Assembly: GCA_009697495.1 (NCBI GenBank)
Contig: SHUN01000001.1
Span: forward strand, 1-22,571
DNA from: Bryobacterales bacterium
GTDB taxonomy: Bacteria > Acidobacteriota > Terriglobia > Bryobacterales > Bryobacteraceae
DNA length: 22,571 nucleotides
Direction of reading: 5' to 3'
The position numbers and the translations under genes were made by a program. Positions within the stretch are counted from its first letter, which is position 1. Each line of letters starts with the position of its first letter. Under the pieces are notes generated by a model. It worked only from the letters and a program-made list of their open reading frames with translations. It ran no database searches and was not told where the DNA came from. Below, in pieces: positions 17,201 through 22,571 of the stretch.

Positions 17201-18045
17201 GCCTGTGGAAAAGTGGTGCCTGGCACCACTTTTCCACAGGGTCGGAACAGCAGGAGGTCCAGACTGAACGTCACCGCGGTGGCGACAGGCGGGGCCGCCT
17301 GCAACGGCCGGTAGATCGAAAGCAGTACATCGCCAACAGCGGCCGCGTCCAACGCGGCCGCTGTTGTTATGCGTCGTTGTTCAACCAGCGTAAAGGCTTC
17401 CGCGAAGGTGGCTATCGTGCGCTCAGCACGGTCGCGGCCGGCGCCGCGTAGTTCGATCAAATCGTCGGGCGCTGGAATGGCAACCAGCAGCAGCCCGCCG
17501 TCTTTGAGGACGCGGCGGAACTCAGGGGCGTTCATTCGGGCTGTGATGGATAGGACTTTGTCGAAGGAGTGATCGGCGTAGGGAATGGCGCGGTCGGCGT
17601 TGGCGACGAGCCATCGGCAATCGGGATAGCGCCGCGCGGCGGCATCGATGGCGGGGATGGAAATGTCGACTCCGCAGGCGTTGAAACCGTGCTCGCGGGC
17701 AAGGCTCCCCAGGTAGAAGCCGTCGCCGCAGCCGGCGTCGAGAACGGCATCGTCCTGGCTCGCGCCCAGGAGTTCACTGATGCCCCGCAGCAAGGGCGCG
17801 GTGACGCCGCGACCATGCAAACGGCGCCGCGCTGCCACCGCCTCGACCGTGTCGCCCGGCAGCTTGGAGCGGCGCTCCTGGGGCTGCAGCAGATTCAGAT
17901 AGCCGCTCCTGGCGACGTCGAAGGAATGGCCGCGTTCACAATACGCGCGGCGCGGGTCGCGCGACAGCGGCAAACGGCAATGGCGAACGGGACAAAGGAG
18001 AGACAGAATATGTTCAGTATAGAAGAGGGGGTAAAAACCTGCCAT
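17197..18045 (-). CDS. RlmA-like rRNA (guanine-N1) methyltransferase
   Basis: The protein starts with a probable zinc-binding segment (CPVRHC ... YCERGHSFDVARSGYLNLLQ), as in RlmA proteins that methylate G745 or G748 of 23S rRNA. It continues with a class I methyltransferase domain: VLDAGCGDGFYLGSLA for SAM binding, then NACGVDISIPAIDAAARRYP and DHSFDKVLSITA. The first Cys pair is C-x4-C rather than C-x2-C. Several starts are possible: 18045 (MAGFY), 18057 (MFAIM) or 18117; the last would overlap the divergent gene by 62 bp, so a short form is preferred. A TATACT at 18021-18016 could even place the start lower. The C-terminus runs into the 39-bp palindrome, and its stop overlaps that of the receptor gene. 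Confidence 0.75.
   Translation of the reverse strand: MAGFYPLFYTEHILSLLCPVRHCRLPLSRDPRRAYCERGHSFDVARSGYLNLLQPQERRSKLPGDTVEAVAARRRLHGRGVTAPLLRGISELLGASQDDAVLDAGCGDGFYLGSLAREHGFNACGVDISIPAIDAAARRYPDCRWLVANADRAIPYADHSFDKVLSITARMNAPEFRRVLKDGGLLLVAIPAPDDLIELRGAGRDRAERTIATFAEAFTLVEQRRITTAAALDAAAVGDVLLSIYRPLQAAPPVATAVTFSLDLLLFRPCGKVVPGTTFPQA
17202..17240. repeat. 39-bp perfect palindrome at convergent gene ends
   Basis: CCTGTGGAAAAGTGGTGCC (17202-17220) and its exact reverse complement (17222-17240) flank a single T. It begins 2 bp after the stop of the split receptor and encodes the last residues of the facing methyltransferase (CGKVVPGTTFPQ). Its core GGTGCCTGGCACC looks like a REP-type repeat unit. 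It could also end transcription from both sides, since each arm carries an A4 or T4 run. Confidence 0.9.
17334..17366. repeat. perfect 15-bp-arm hairpin inside methyltransferase gene
   Basis: CAACAGCGGCCGCGT (17334-17348) and ACGCGGCCGCTGTTG (17352-17366) are exact reverse complements with a 3-nt loop (CCA). The region encodes the alanine-rich ITTAAALDAAAVGDV stretch of the RlmA-like protein, so the repeat is within coding sequence. Confidence 0.9.
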
Positions 18046-18048
18046 AAT
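18040..18048 (+). promoter_or_regulatory. extended -10 element before the exported methyltransferase
   Basis: TG at 18040-18041 and CATAAT at 18043-18048 sit 7 nt before the ATG at 18056, so RNA would start about at the start codon. No good -35 is visible. On the opposite strand TATACT (18021-18016) could serve the RlmA-like gene. Confidence 0.4.
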
Positions 18049-18055
18049 CGCGAAC

Positions 18056-18616
18056 ATGTTACGCCGCGCACTCCTCGCCACGCTCGCCCTTACCACGCTC
18101 TCCGCCCAGCAGTCCAAGAAGCGCCCGCTCGACGTCCCCTACGTTCCGACCACCGAAGTCGCCGTTCGCGAAATGTTGAAACTTGCCAAGGTGCAGAAAA
18201 CGGATGTTCTGTACGATCTCGGCTGCGGCGACGGCCGTATCGTCATTGAGGCGGCGAAGACGTACGGCACCCGCGGTGTCGGCATCGATATTGATCCGGA
18301 CCGCATTAAGGAAGCTCGCGAAAATGCCAAAAAAGCCGGTGTCGAACACCTCGTCCGCTTCGAAGAAATGAACCTCTTCGACGCCGACTTCCGCGAAGCC
18401 ACCGTCGTTACGCTCTTCCTGCTCCCCCAGATCAACCTCAAGCTGAAACCGAAGCTCATGCAGGATTTGAAGCCCGGCACGCGCGTCGTTTCCAACACCT
18501 TCGACATGGGCGAATGGAAGGCGGAAAAAGAGGCGAGCCTCGCCGAGTCCGATGACGAATACACGGGCCTGAGCCAGAAATTTTTCCTTTGGACGATTCC
18601 CCAGCGGACCAAATAG
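18056..18616 (+). CDS. SAM-dependent methyltransferase with N-terminal signal peptide
   Basis: The 186-residue protein begins MLRRALLATLALTTLSAQQ, a clear signal peptide, then KKRPLDVPYVPTTEVAVREM. A class I methyltransferase core follows: DVLYDLGCGDGRIVIEAAK (about 50-68, motif I), GVGIDIDPDRIKEA (about 75-88, acidic end of strand 2), EEMNLFDADF (about 102-111) and VVTLFLLPQINLKL (about 116-129). Small one-domain methyltransferases of this pattern occur in Acidobacteria. An exported SAM-dependent enzyme is odd, since SAM is cytoplasmic; the hydrophobic segment could instead be a membrane anchor. Its ATG overlaps a minus-strand ATG (CATG at 18055-18058). Target unknown. Confidence 0.8.
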   Translation: MLRRALLATLALTTLSAQQSKKRPLDVPYVPTTEVAVREMLKLAKVQKTDVLYDLGCGDGRIVIEAAKTYGTRGVGIDIDPDRIKEARENAKKAGVEHLVRFEEMNLFDADFREATVVTLFLLPQINLKLKPKLMQDLKPGTRVVSNTFDMGEWKAEKEASLAESDDEYTGLSQKFFLWTIPQRTK

Positions 18617-18698
18617 TCCTCCCGGTTCTAGTGGCGTAAGCCTTCTTCTTTCAGAGAATTGATTAGGGCAACCGCGTCCGAAGCCGATAAAGAGAAGT

Positions 18699-19031
18699 GT
18701 GAGCCGCCAAAACAAAGCAATGCTGTTGTGTTCTGACCTTGTCCAGTTGGAATGGGCCGATGACCGCGGAGTATTCCGCCGCACCGCCGCGATCCTTGAA
18801 GAAATCAATCCATCCGGGGCACTGCTTCTACTCGACATGGACGAGGTGCCGCGCCGCTCCCACCCGGTGTTGCTGAGCCCCGGCGGCTACGCAGGAAGGG
18901 CGCGGCAGTGCCTCGTTTCGGGCGGGGGCGTTCGGATTGAAATCGCCTTTGATCCCGGTTTTCGCTGGTCTGTGGAGGAGTATCGTCCGAGACATTCGTT
19001 CGATCCGCAAACGCTGGTGCATAGCGCCTAA
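18699..19031 (+). CDS. conserved-looking small protein, possibly PilZ-like
   Basis: Not firmly recognised. The 110-residue frame starts with GTG at 18699 (AGAGAAG just upstream) or ATG at 18720 (MLLCSDLVQLEW). The pattern VQLEWADDRGVFRRTAAILE then EINPSGALLLLDMDEVPRRS resembles the strand order of PilZ domains (a strand with W-x-D-x-x-G, then 'xDISxxGa'), but the RxxxR c-di-GMP motif is not present. There is no signal peptide or membrane segment, so it is probably cytoplasmic. Codon use is gene-like. It lies 82 bp after the methyltransferase and 164 bp before the cytochrome gene; those 164 bp hold only a possible -10 (TATGAT, 19182-19187). Confidence 0.5.
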   Translation: MSRQNKAMLLCSDLVQLEWADDRGVFRRTAAILEEINPSGALLLLDMDEVPRRSHPVLLSPGGYAGRARQCLVSGGGVRIEIAFDPGFRWSVEEYRPRHSFDPQTLVHSA

Positions 19032-19195
19032 CCGAATGAGACCCTCACGACGGATCCTTCCCCCGAGTGGTTTGGACGCCTTTCCAACGCGGAATCGGCC
19101 GCGGGAGCCCGATTGTCTAACCCTTCATTGCCCCAATTCGTCAAATGAGCATCTGCTGTCACAATCCTCCCGTGAACCCGATATGATGATGGGCG

Positions 19196-20635
19196 ATGCC
19201 ATATTTCCGCGCCTTTTGGTTCCTCTCGCTCTCGTGCTTCGCGCAGTACTCCATCCAGCGCACCGTCAGCCCGATTCACATTGACGGAAAGCTCGACGAA
19301 CCGGCCTGGCGCGACGCCCGCTCGATGGGCGATTTTACGTTCAACTGGTACCAGTCCGGCGAGAAGGAACAAACCGTCGCCAAAATGCTTTGGGACGACG
19401 AAAATCTCTACGTCTCCTGGTACGTCCGCGACAAACATATTTCCGCTTATGAAAAACGGCGTCACGGCCCGGTTTCGAAAGACGATTGCGTCGAAATCTT
19501 CGTCGCCCCCAATCCCGCCAAAGCCGGCAACTACTACACCTGGGAGATCAACGCCATCGGCACGATGCTGAATCGCAATAAAGCCGATTGGTATACCGGC
19601 GGCGCTACATGGGAGCCCGATGGCGTCGAGTACCGGGCCACTTTCCACGGCGCCGCAAAGAAGGACGATGCCCCCGAAGACGATCACTGGATCGTCGAAA
19701 TGAAAGTCCCCTTTCGCAACTTCGCCCGCGACGCCGCCCATACGCCCCCGCTTGCTGGCGACGAATGGAGTCTCAACGTCAACCGCATTGGCGGCAAGAC
19801 GAATGCCCAGCTCAGCAGTTGGTCCCCGATTCGGCCTCCTTTGAAAGGCTTCCACTCCCCGGAAGCCTTTGGCCGCGTGGTCTTCGCCGATCCTCCAGTG
19901 GCCGCCGGTGCGCGGCGCGGCGGACAACGCATCCGATTTAACGCCGCCGACGCGCGGGCCGGGCATGCCATCTACAACCGCTCCTGCACGATGTGCCACG
20001 GGCTTGACGGGGCCCCCGGTGATCGCGCTCCGGCGCTTGGCGCTCAGCGCCGCTACCTCCGCGCGACTTCCGAAGAACTCTTCGACGCCATCAAGAATGG
20101 AATTCGAGGCACCGCCATGCCGGCGTCGCCGCTTCCTGAAACCGATGTCCGCAAGATCGTCGCCTACGTCCACAGTCTCCGCGCAACCGCCGTGGATCTT
20201 GACGTTCCGGGCAATCCGGCCAACGGTCAGGAAGTATTTCTGTCGAAAGCCAAGTGCGCACAATGCCACATGCTCAACGGCCGCGGCGGCATCCTGGGAC
20301 CCGATCTCTCCAACATCGGAGCGGAAAGAAGCTTGGCCGCCATTCGCGACGCGCTCACCGTTCCCAAGCCAGTGCCGCCGCGCGGTTTTCAACCGGTAAA
20401 AGTAACTACGGCCGCCGGCCGTTCCTTCGAGGGGATTGTCAAGAATCAGCACAATACCTCGTTCCAGATTCTCGGCCTCGATAACAAGTTGCACTTACTC
20501 ACTGCCGCCCAGATCAAAGACATTCAGTTCCAACCAAAATCCCTGATGCCAGCTTCATTTGACAAATCACTTACCCCTGTAGAACTGCAAGACCTGCTCG
20601 CCTACCTCAGCCGGCAGGCGCGGAGCCGGAGATAA
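19196..20635 (+). CDS. dihaem cytochrome c with N-terminal CBM9/DOMON-like domain
   Basis: The 479-residue protein has a signal peptide (ending near SCFAQ). A CBM9-like beta-sandwich follows (IHIDGKLDEPAWRDARSMGD, about 26-45, then DENLYVSWYVRDKHI and DDCVEIFVAP), spanning about 20-235. Haem site 1 is CTMCH at 264-268 with likely axial Met308 (GTAMPAS). Haem site 2 is CAQCH at 354-358 with likely axial Met451 (SLMPAS). The second haem domain has an inserted beta region (VKVTTAAGRSFEGIVKNQHN) like that of planctomycete-type haem-binding domains. The protein is presumably periplasmic and, lying 3 bp before a PQQ dehydrogenase, is the likely electron acceptor. The CBM9-like part may bind sugar or, as in DOMON proteins, another haem or ligand. 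TATGAT ends 8 nt before the ATG. Confidence 0.9.
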   Translation: MPYFRAFWFLSLSCFAQYSIQRTVSPIHIDGKLDEPAWRDARSMGDFTFNWYQSGEKEQTVAKMLWDDENLYVSWYVRDKHISAYEKRRHGPVSKDDCVEIFVAPNPAKAGNYYTWEINAIGTMLNRNKADWYTGGATWEPDGVEYRATFHGAAKKDDAPEDDHWIVEMKVPFRNFARDAAHTPPLAGDEWSLNVNRIGGKTNAQLSSWSPIRPPLKGFHSPEAFGRVVFADPPVAAGARRGGQRIRFNAADARAGHAIYNRSCTMCHGLDGAPGDRAPALGAQRRYLRATSEELFDAIKNGIRGTAMPASPLPETDVRKIVAYVHSLRATAVDLDVPGNPANGQEVFLSKAKCAQCHMLNGRGGILGPDLSNIGAERSLAAIRDALTVPKPVPPRGFQPVKVTTAAGRSFEGIVKNQHNTSFQILGLDNKLHLLTAAQIKDIQFQPKSLMPASFDKSLTPVELQDLLAYLSRQARSRR

Positions 20636-20638
20636 CCG

Positions 20639-22198
20639 ATGCGACTTTTCCTCCTCACCGCCGCCGCCTGTTTTGCTCAAGTCACTTACCCTGACTTACT
20701 CAAACCGAGTCCCGATAACTGGCTGCATTACAACGGCCAGTATCACTCCCAGCGCCATTCGCTCCTTAAACAGGTCAACACGGAAAACGTCAAGAAACTC
20801 GTTCCGCAATGGATGTACCACGTTGACGCCGCGCGCCGCATGGAATCGGTCCCGATCGTCGTCGACGGCGTCATGTATGTTTCCCATCCCAACGAGGTCT
20901 ATGCCCTGGACGCCCGGACAGGACGCGAAATCTGGCGCTACGAACGCCAGCCCGCGTTGCAAAAAGGCCCAAATCGCGGTGTCGCCGTTTATGGGAACAA
21001 GGTCTACCTTGGCACGCCAGACGCCCATCTGGTCGCCCTCGACGCCCGCAACGGCTCGATGCTTTGGGAAACCAAAATCGCCGAGGCGTCAGAGGGCTAC
21101 TGGTCCCCCGCCGCGCCCATGATCATCAAGGACAAAGTGATCATCGGCATCGCCCCCAGCGATCACGGCTTGAACGGTTTCCTCGACGCCTACGACGCCA
21201 ACACGGGTGAACGTTTGTGGCGCTGGCACGCCATTCCGCGTCCCGGCGAGCCCAATCACGACACTTGGACCGGCGACTCCTGGAAGACGGGCGGCGGCGG
21301 CACTTGGCTGACCGGTTCCTACGATCCCGAATTGAATCTCCTGTATTGGGGCACCGGCAACCCGGCCCCAGATTTCGATGGCGATGTCCGCAAGGGCGAC
21401 AATCTCTACACCGAATGCATCATCGCCCTGGATGCCGATACCGGCAAGATGAAGTGGTACTTCCAGACCACGCCGTGGGATGTTCATGACTGGGACGCGG
21501 TGGAAATTCCGATCCTCGTTGATACGGCATTCAAGGGCAAACCCCGCAAATTGCTCGTCCAGGGCAATCGCAACGGATTCTACTACGTTCTGGACCGCGT
21601 CACCGGCGAATTTCTTCATGGAACGCCGTTTATCAAGGAGCTGAACTGGGCCAGCGGGCTGACGGCGAAGGGCCGGCCGATCCGCGTTGAAGGCGTTATT
21701 CCGAGCCTGAAAGGAACGAAGACCTGCCCGGCGACTTCGGGGGCGACGAACTGGATGTCGCCCGCTTATAGCCCCGATACGAACTGGTTCTACATCGTGG
21801 CGCAGGAGGGCTGCGGCATTAACACCAAGTCTCGCGACACGTTCCGTCCCGGCGGCAATTCGTTCATGGGGACCGGCTATATCGAAAGCCCTGAGGAGCC
21901 CTGGCAGATGTATATTCGAGCGCTCGATGTTACAACCGGAAAGATGATGTGGGAGTACAAACAGATCAACTCGCGCCGCTATGCGGCTGGACTGCTTTCT
22001 ACCGCCGGCGGATTGATTTTCGGAGCTGACGACCAGGGCTTTCTGACAGCTCTCAACGCCCGGACGGGCAAGGCGCTTTGGTCATTCAATACAGGTCAGC
22101 AGATTACTTCGCAGCCGATCACTTATACCGTCGATGGCAGGCAGTATGTGGCGATTGTTAATGGGTCCAATGTTGTTGCCTTTGCCTTGTTTGAATAG
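20639..22198 (+). CDS. PQQ-dependent dehydrogenase, alcohol-dehydrogenase-type quinoprotein
   Basis: The 519-residue protein has a signal peptide (MRLFLLTAAACFAQ) and an eight-bladed propeller with W-motif repeats (VYALDARTGREIWRYE, LVALDARNGSMLWETK, IIALDADTGKMKWYFQ, IRALDVTTGKMMWEYK, LTALNARTGKALWSFN). LYWGTGNPAPDF contains the conserved Asn241. TPWDVHDWDAVEIP contains catalytic-type Asp284 and a second acid, Asp286, at the +2 position, where lanthanide-dependent enzymes have Asp. The metal-ligand Glu region reads PSDHGLNG (Asp175), not GExGxRG, and the Cys-Cys pair of classical enzymes is missing. It probably oxidises an alcohol or sugar in the periplasm and passes electrons to the cytochrome encoded 3 bp upstream. 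No PQQ synthesis gene is in view. Substrate and metal are inferred only. Confidence 0.9.
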   Translation: MRLFLLTAAACFAQVTYPDLLKPSPDNWLHYNGQYHSQRHSLLKQVNTENVKKLVPQWMYHVDAARRMESVPIVVDGVMYVSHPNEVYALDARTGREIWRYERQPALQKGPNRGVAVYGNKVYLGTPDAHLVALDARNGSMLWETKIAEASEGYWSPAAPMIIKDKVIIGIAPSDHGLNGFLDAYDANTGERLWRWHAIPRPGEPNHDTWTGDSWKTGGGGTWLTGSYDPELNLLYWGTGNPAPDFDGDVRKGDNLYTECIIALDADTGKMKWYFQTTPWDVHDWDAVEIPILVDTAFKGKPRKLLVQGNRNGFYYVLDRVTGEFLHGTPFIKELNWASGLTAKGRPIRVEGVIPSLKGTKTCPATSGATNWMSPAYSPDTNWFYIVAQEGCGINTKSRDTFRPGGNSFMGTGYIESPEEPWQMYIRALDVTTGKMMWEYKQINSRRYAAGLLSTAGGLIFGADDQGFLTALNARTGKALWSFNTGQQITSQPITYTVDGRQYVAIVNGSNVVAFALFE

Positions 22199-22219
22199 GC
22201 AAGCCAGCGCCAGTGTTCC

Positions 22220-22272
22220 GTCTGCCCGGCCAGCGGCCGACATCCAGAACTGGGCGGCGGGGCTGGGCAGAC
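22220..22272. repeat. 8-bp inverted repeat after the quinoprotein gene
   Basis: GTCTGCCC (22220-22227) pairs with GGGCAGAC (22265-22272), leaving a 37-nt loop that contains further short GC pairings. It lies 22 bp after the stop. It may slow transcription at the end of the unit, but there is no T-tract and the case is weak. Confidence 0.3.
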
Positions 22273-22294
22273 AGCTTCCCGCTTAAGGCACTGG

Positions 22295-22303
22295 TGGTAA
22301 TAT
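22295..22303 (+). promoter_or_regulatory. extended -10 of the right-hand toxin-antitoxin operon
   Basis: TG at 22295-22296 followed by TAATAT at 22298-22303 ends 8 nt before the antitoxin ATG. RNA would start about 22310, nearly at the start codon. No clear -35 is visible, which an extended -10 can tolerate. Confidence 0.4.
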
Positions 22304-22311
22304 TGCCGTAT

Positions 22312-22530
22312 ATGGGACGACTTCTGGAGCAGGCAATGACAGAGGCAGCGAAGCTTCCCGACCCGGAACAGGAAGCGCTCGGCGCATGGGTGCTGGCTGA
22401 AATGGAGGCCGAGCGGCGTTGGGGGAAATCGTTTAGCGGCAGCATGGACATGCTGGAGCAAATGGCCGACGAGGCCGTCGAGGAGTATGATCGCGGGTTG
22501 ACAGCACCGCTCAATCCGGATGATTTGTGA
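22312..22530 (+). CDS. small acidic antitoxin
   Basis: From ATG 22312 the 72-residue product reads MGRLLEQAMTEAAKLPDPEQ, then EALGAWVLAEMEAERRWG, then SMDMLEQMADEAVEEYDRGL and a TAPLNPDDL tail. This is a familiar acidic, helical antitoxin-like family encoded just upstream of RelE/HigB-like toxins. A longer frame up to 22213 exists but overlaps the hairpin and lacks conserved features; the -10 element also favours 22312. Its stop overlaps the GTG of the next gene (GTGA at 22527-22530), the usual translational coupling in such pairs. Confidence 0.72.
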   Translation: MGRLLEQAMTEAAKLPDPEQEALGAWVLAEMEAERRWGKSFSGSMDMLEQMADEAVEEYDRGLTAPLNPDDL

Positions 22531-22571
22531 AATCGCGTACTACCGCCAAATTCCGGGAACTTCTAGCCGCT
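22527..22571 (+). CDS. RelE/HigB-like toxin, N-terminal fragment (cut by window edge)
   Basis: From GTG 22527 the frame reads VKSRTTAKFRELLAA up to the last base. The K-S-R-T-T-x-x-F-R-x-L-L-A start is typical of small toxins that follow this antitoxin type. Only 15 residues are visible, so the family is inferred mainly from the GTGA overlap and from the neighbour. Confidence 0.55.
   Translation, partial: MKSRTTAKFRELLAA

Noticed and set aside
18059..18838. A 259-codon frame antisense to the exported methyltransferase
   Set aside because: It mirrors the methyltransferase codons, has no motif, and crosses the next gene's start.

Overview
The window reads as chromosomal DNA from an acidobacterium, most likely of the Solibacter/Bryobacter group. 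This is an inference, not a search result. It rests on the GC-rich codon use, two very large Oar-type TonB-dependent receptors that start with a carboxypeptidase-regulatory domain, a PQQ dehydrogenase paired with a carbohydrate-binding-domain/dihaem cytochrome, the DUF2911, Uma2, phytanoyl-dioxygenase and Gfo/Idh families, and several small toxin-antitoxin loci.

Left part (1-3.25 kb). The end of an alpha/beta hydrolase is followed by purA (adenylosuccinate synthase), a 3'-truncated Uma2 gene and a secreted DUF2911 protein, all on +. On - lies a VapB-like antitoxin whose VapC partner is a decayed remnant. A perfect 12-bp hairpin sits at the point where that remnant breaks off.

Middle-left (3.26-6.8 kb). 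The + strand looks consistently G-rich here, whichever way the genes point, unlike most of the flanking sequence. The segment holds a heparinase-like secreted protein (-), about 650 bp of non-coding DNA dense in inverted repeats, a phytanoyl-CoA dioxygenase pseudogene (-) with two nonsense codons, a frameshift and a deleted catalytic core, and an intact divergent Gfo/Idh oxidoreductase (+).

Middle (6.85-8.0 kb). A compact RES/Xre-type toxin-antitoxin pair (-) lies next to a frameshifted C-terminal fragment of an IS3-type transposase.

Centre (8.0-17.2 kb). An Oar-like outer-membrane receptor and a phosphodiester-glycosidase (NAGPA) gene form a two-gene unit on -, with a good promoter in front. 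Upstream is a DHA2-type MFS exporter (-). Facing away is a second Oar-like receptor (+) split by a single in-frame TAA after its N-terminal domain. Its true stop overlaps the stop of a convergent RlmA-like methyltransferase, and a 39-bp near-perfect palindrome begins there. A second long hairpin (15-bp arms) lies inside the methyltransferase gene.

Right part (18.0-22.57 kb). A methyltransferase with an apparent signal peptide and an unrecognised 110-aa protein come first. Then comes a tight two-gene respiratory unit: a CBM9-like dihaem cytochrome c and, 3 bp later, a PQQ-dependent alcohol-dehydrogenase-type quinoprotein. The natural reading is periplasmic oxidation with electrons passed to the cytochrome. 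The window ends in a toxin-antitoxin operon cut off by the edge. No tRNA, rRNA or CRISPR array was seen.

A recurring feature is a -10-like hexamer only 6-12 nt upstream of start codons with little Shine-Dalgarno sequence, suggesting leaderless or nearly leaderless mRNAs. I found no convincing complete novel system. The best leads are the hairpin-rich non-coding stretch, the palindromes around 17.2-17.4 kb, and the unusual cytochrome/quinoprotein pair.
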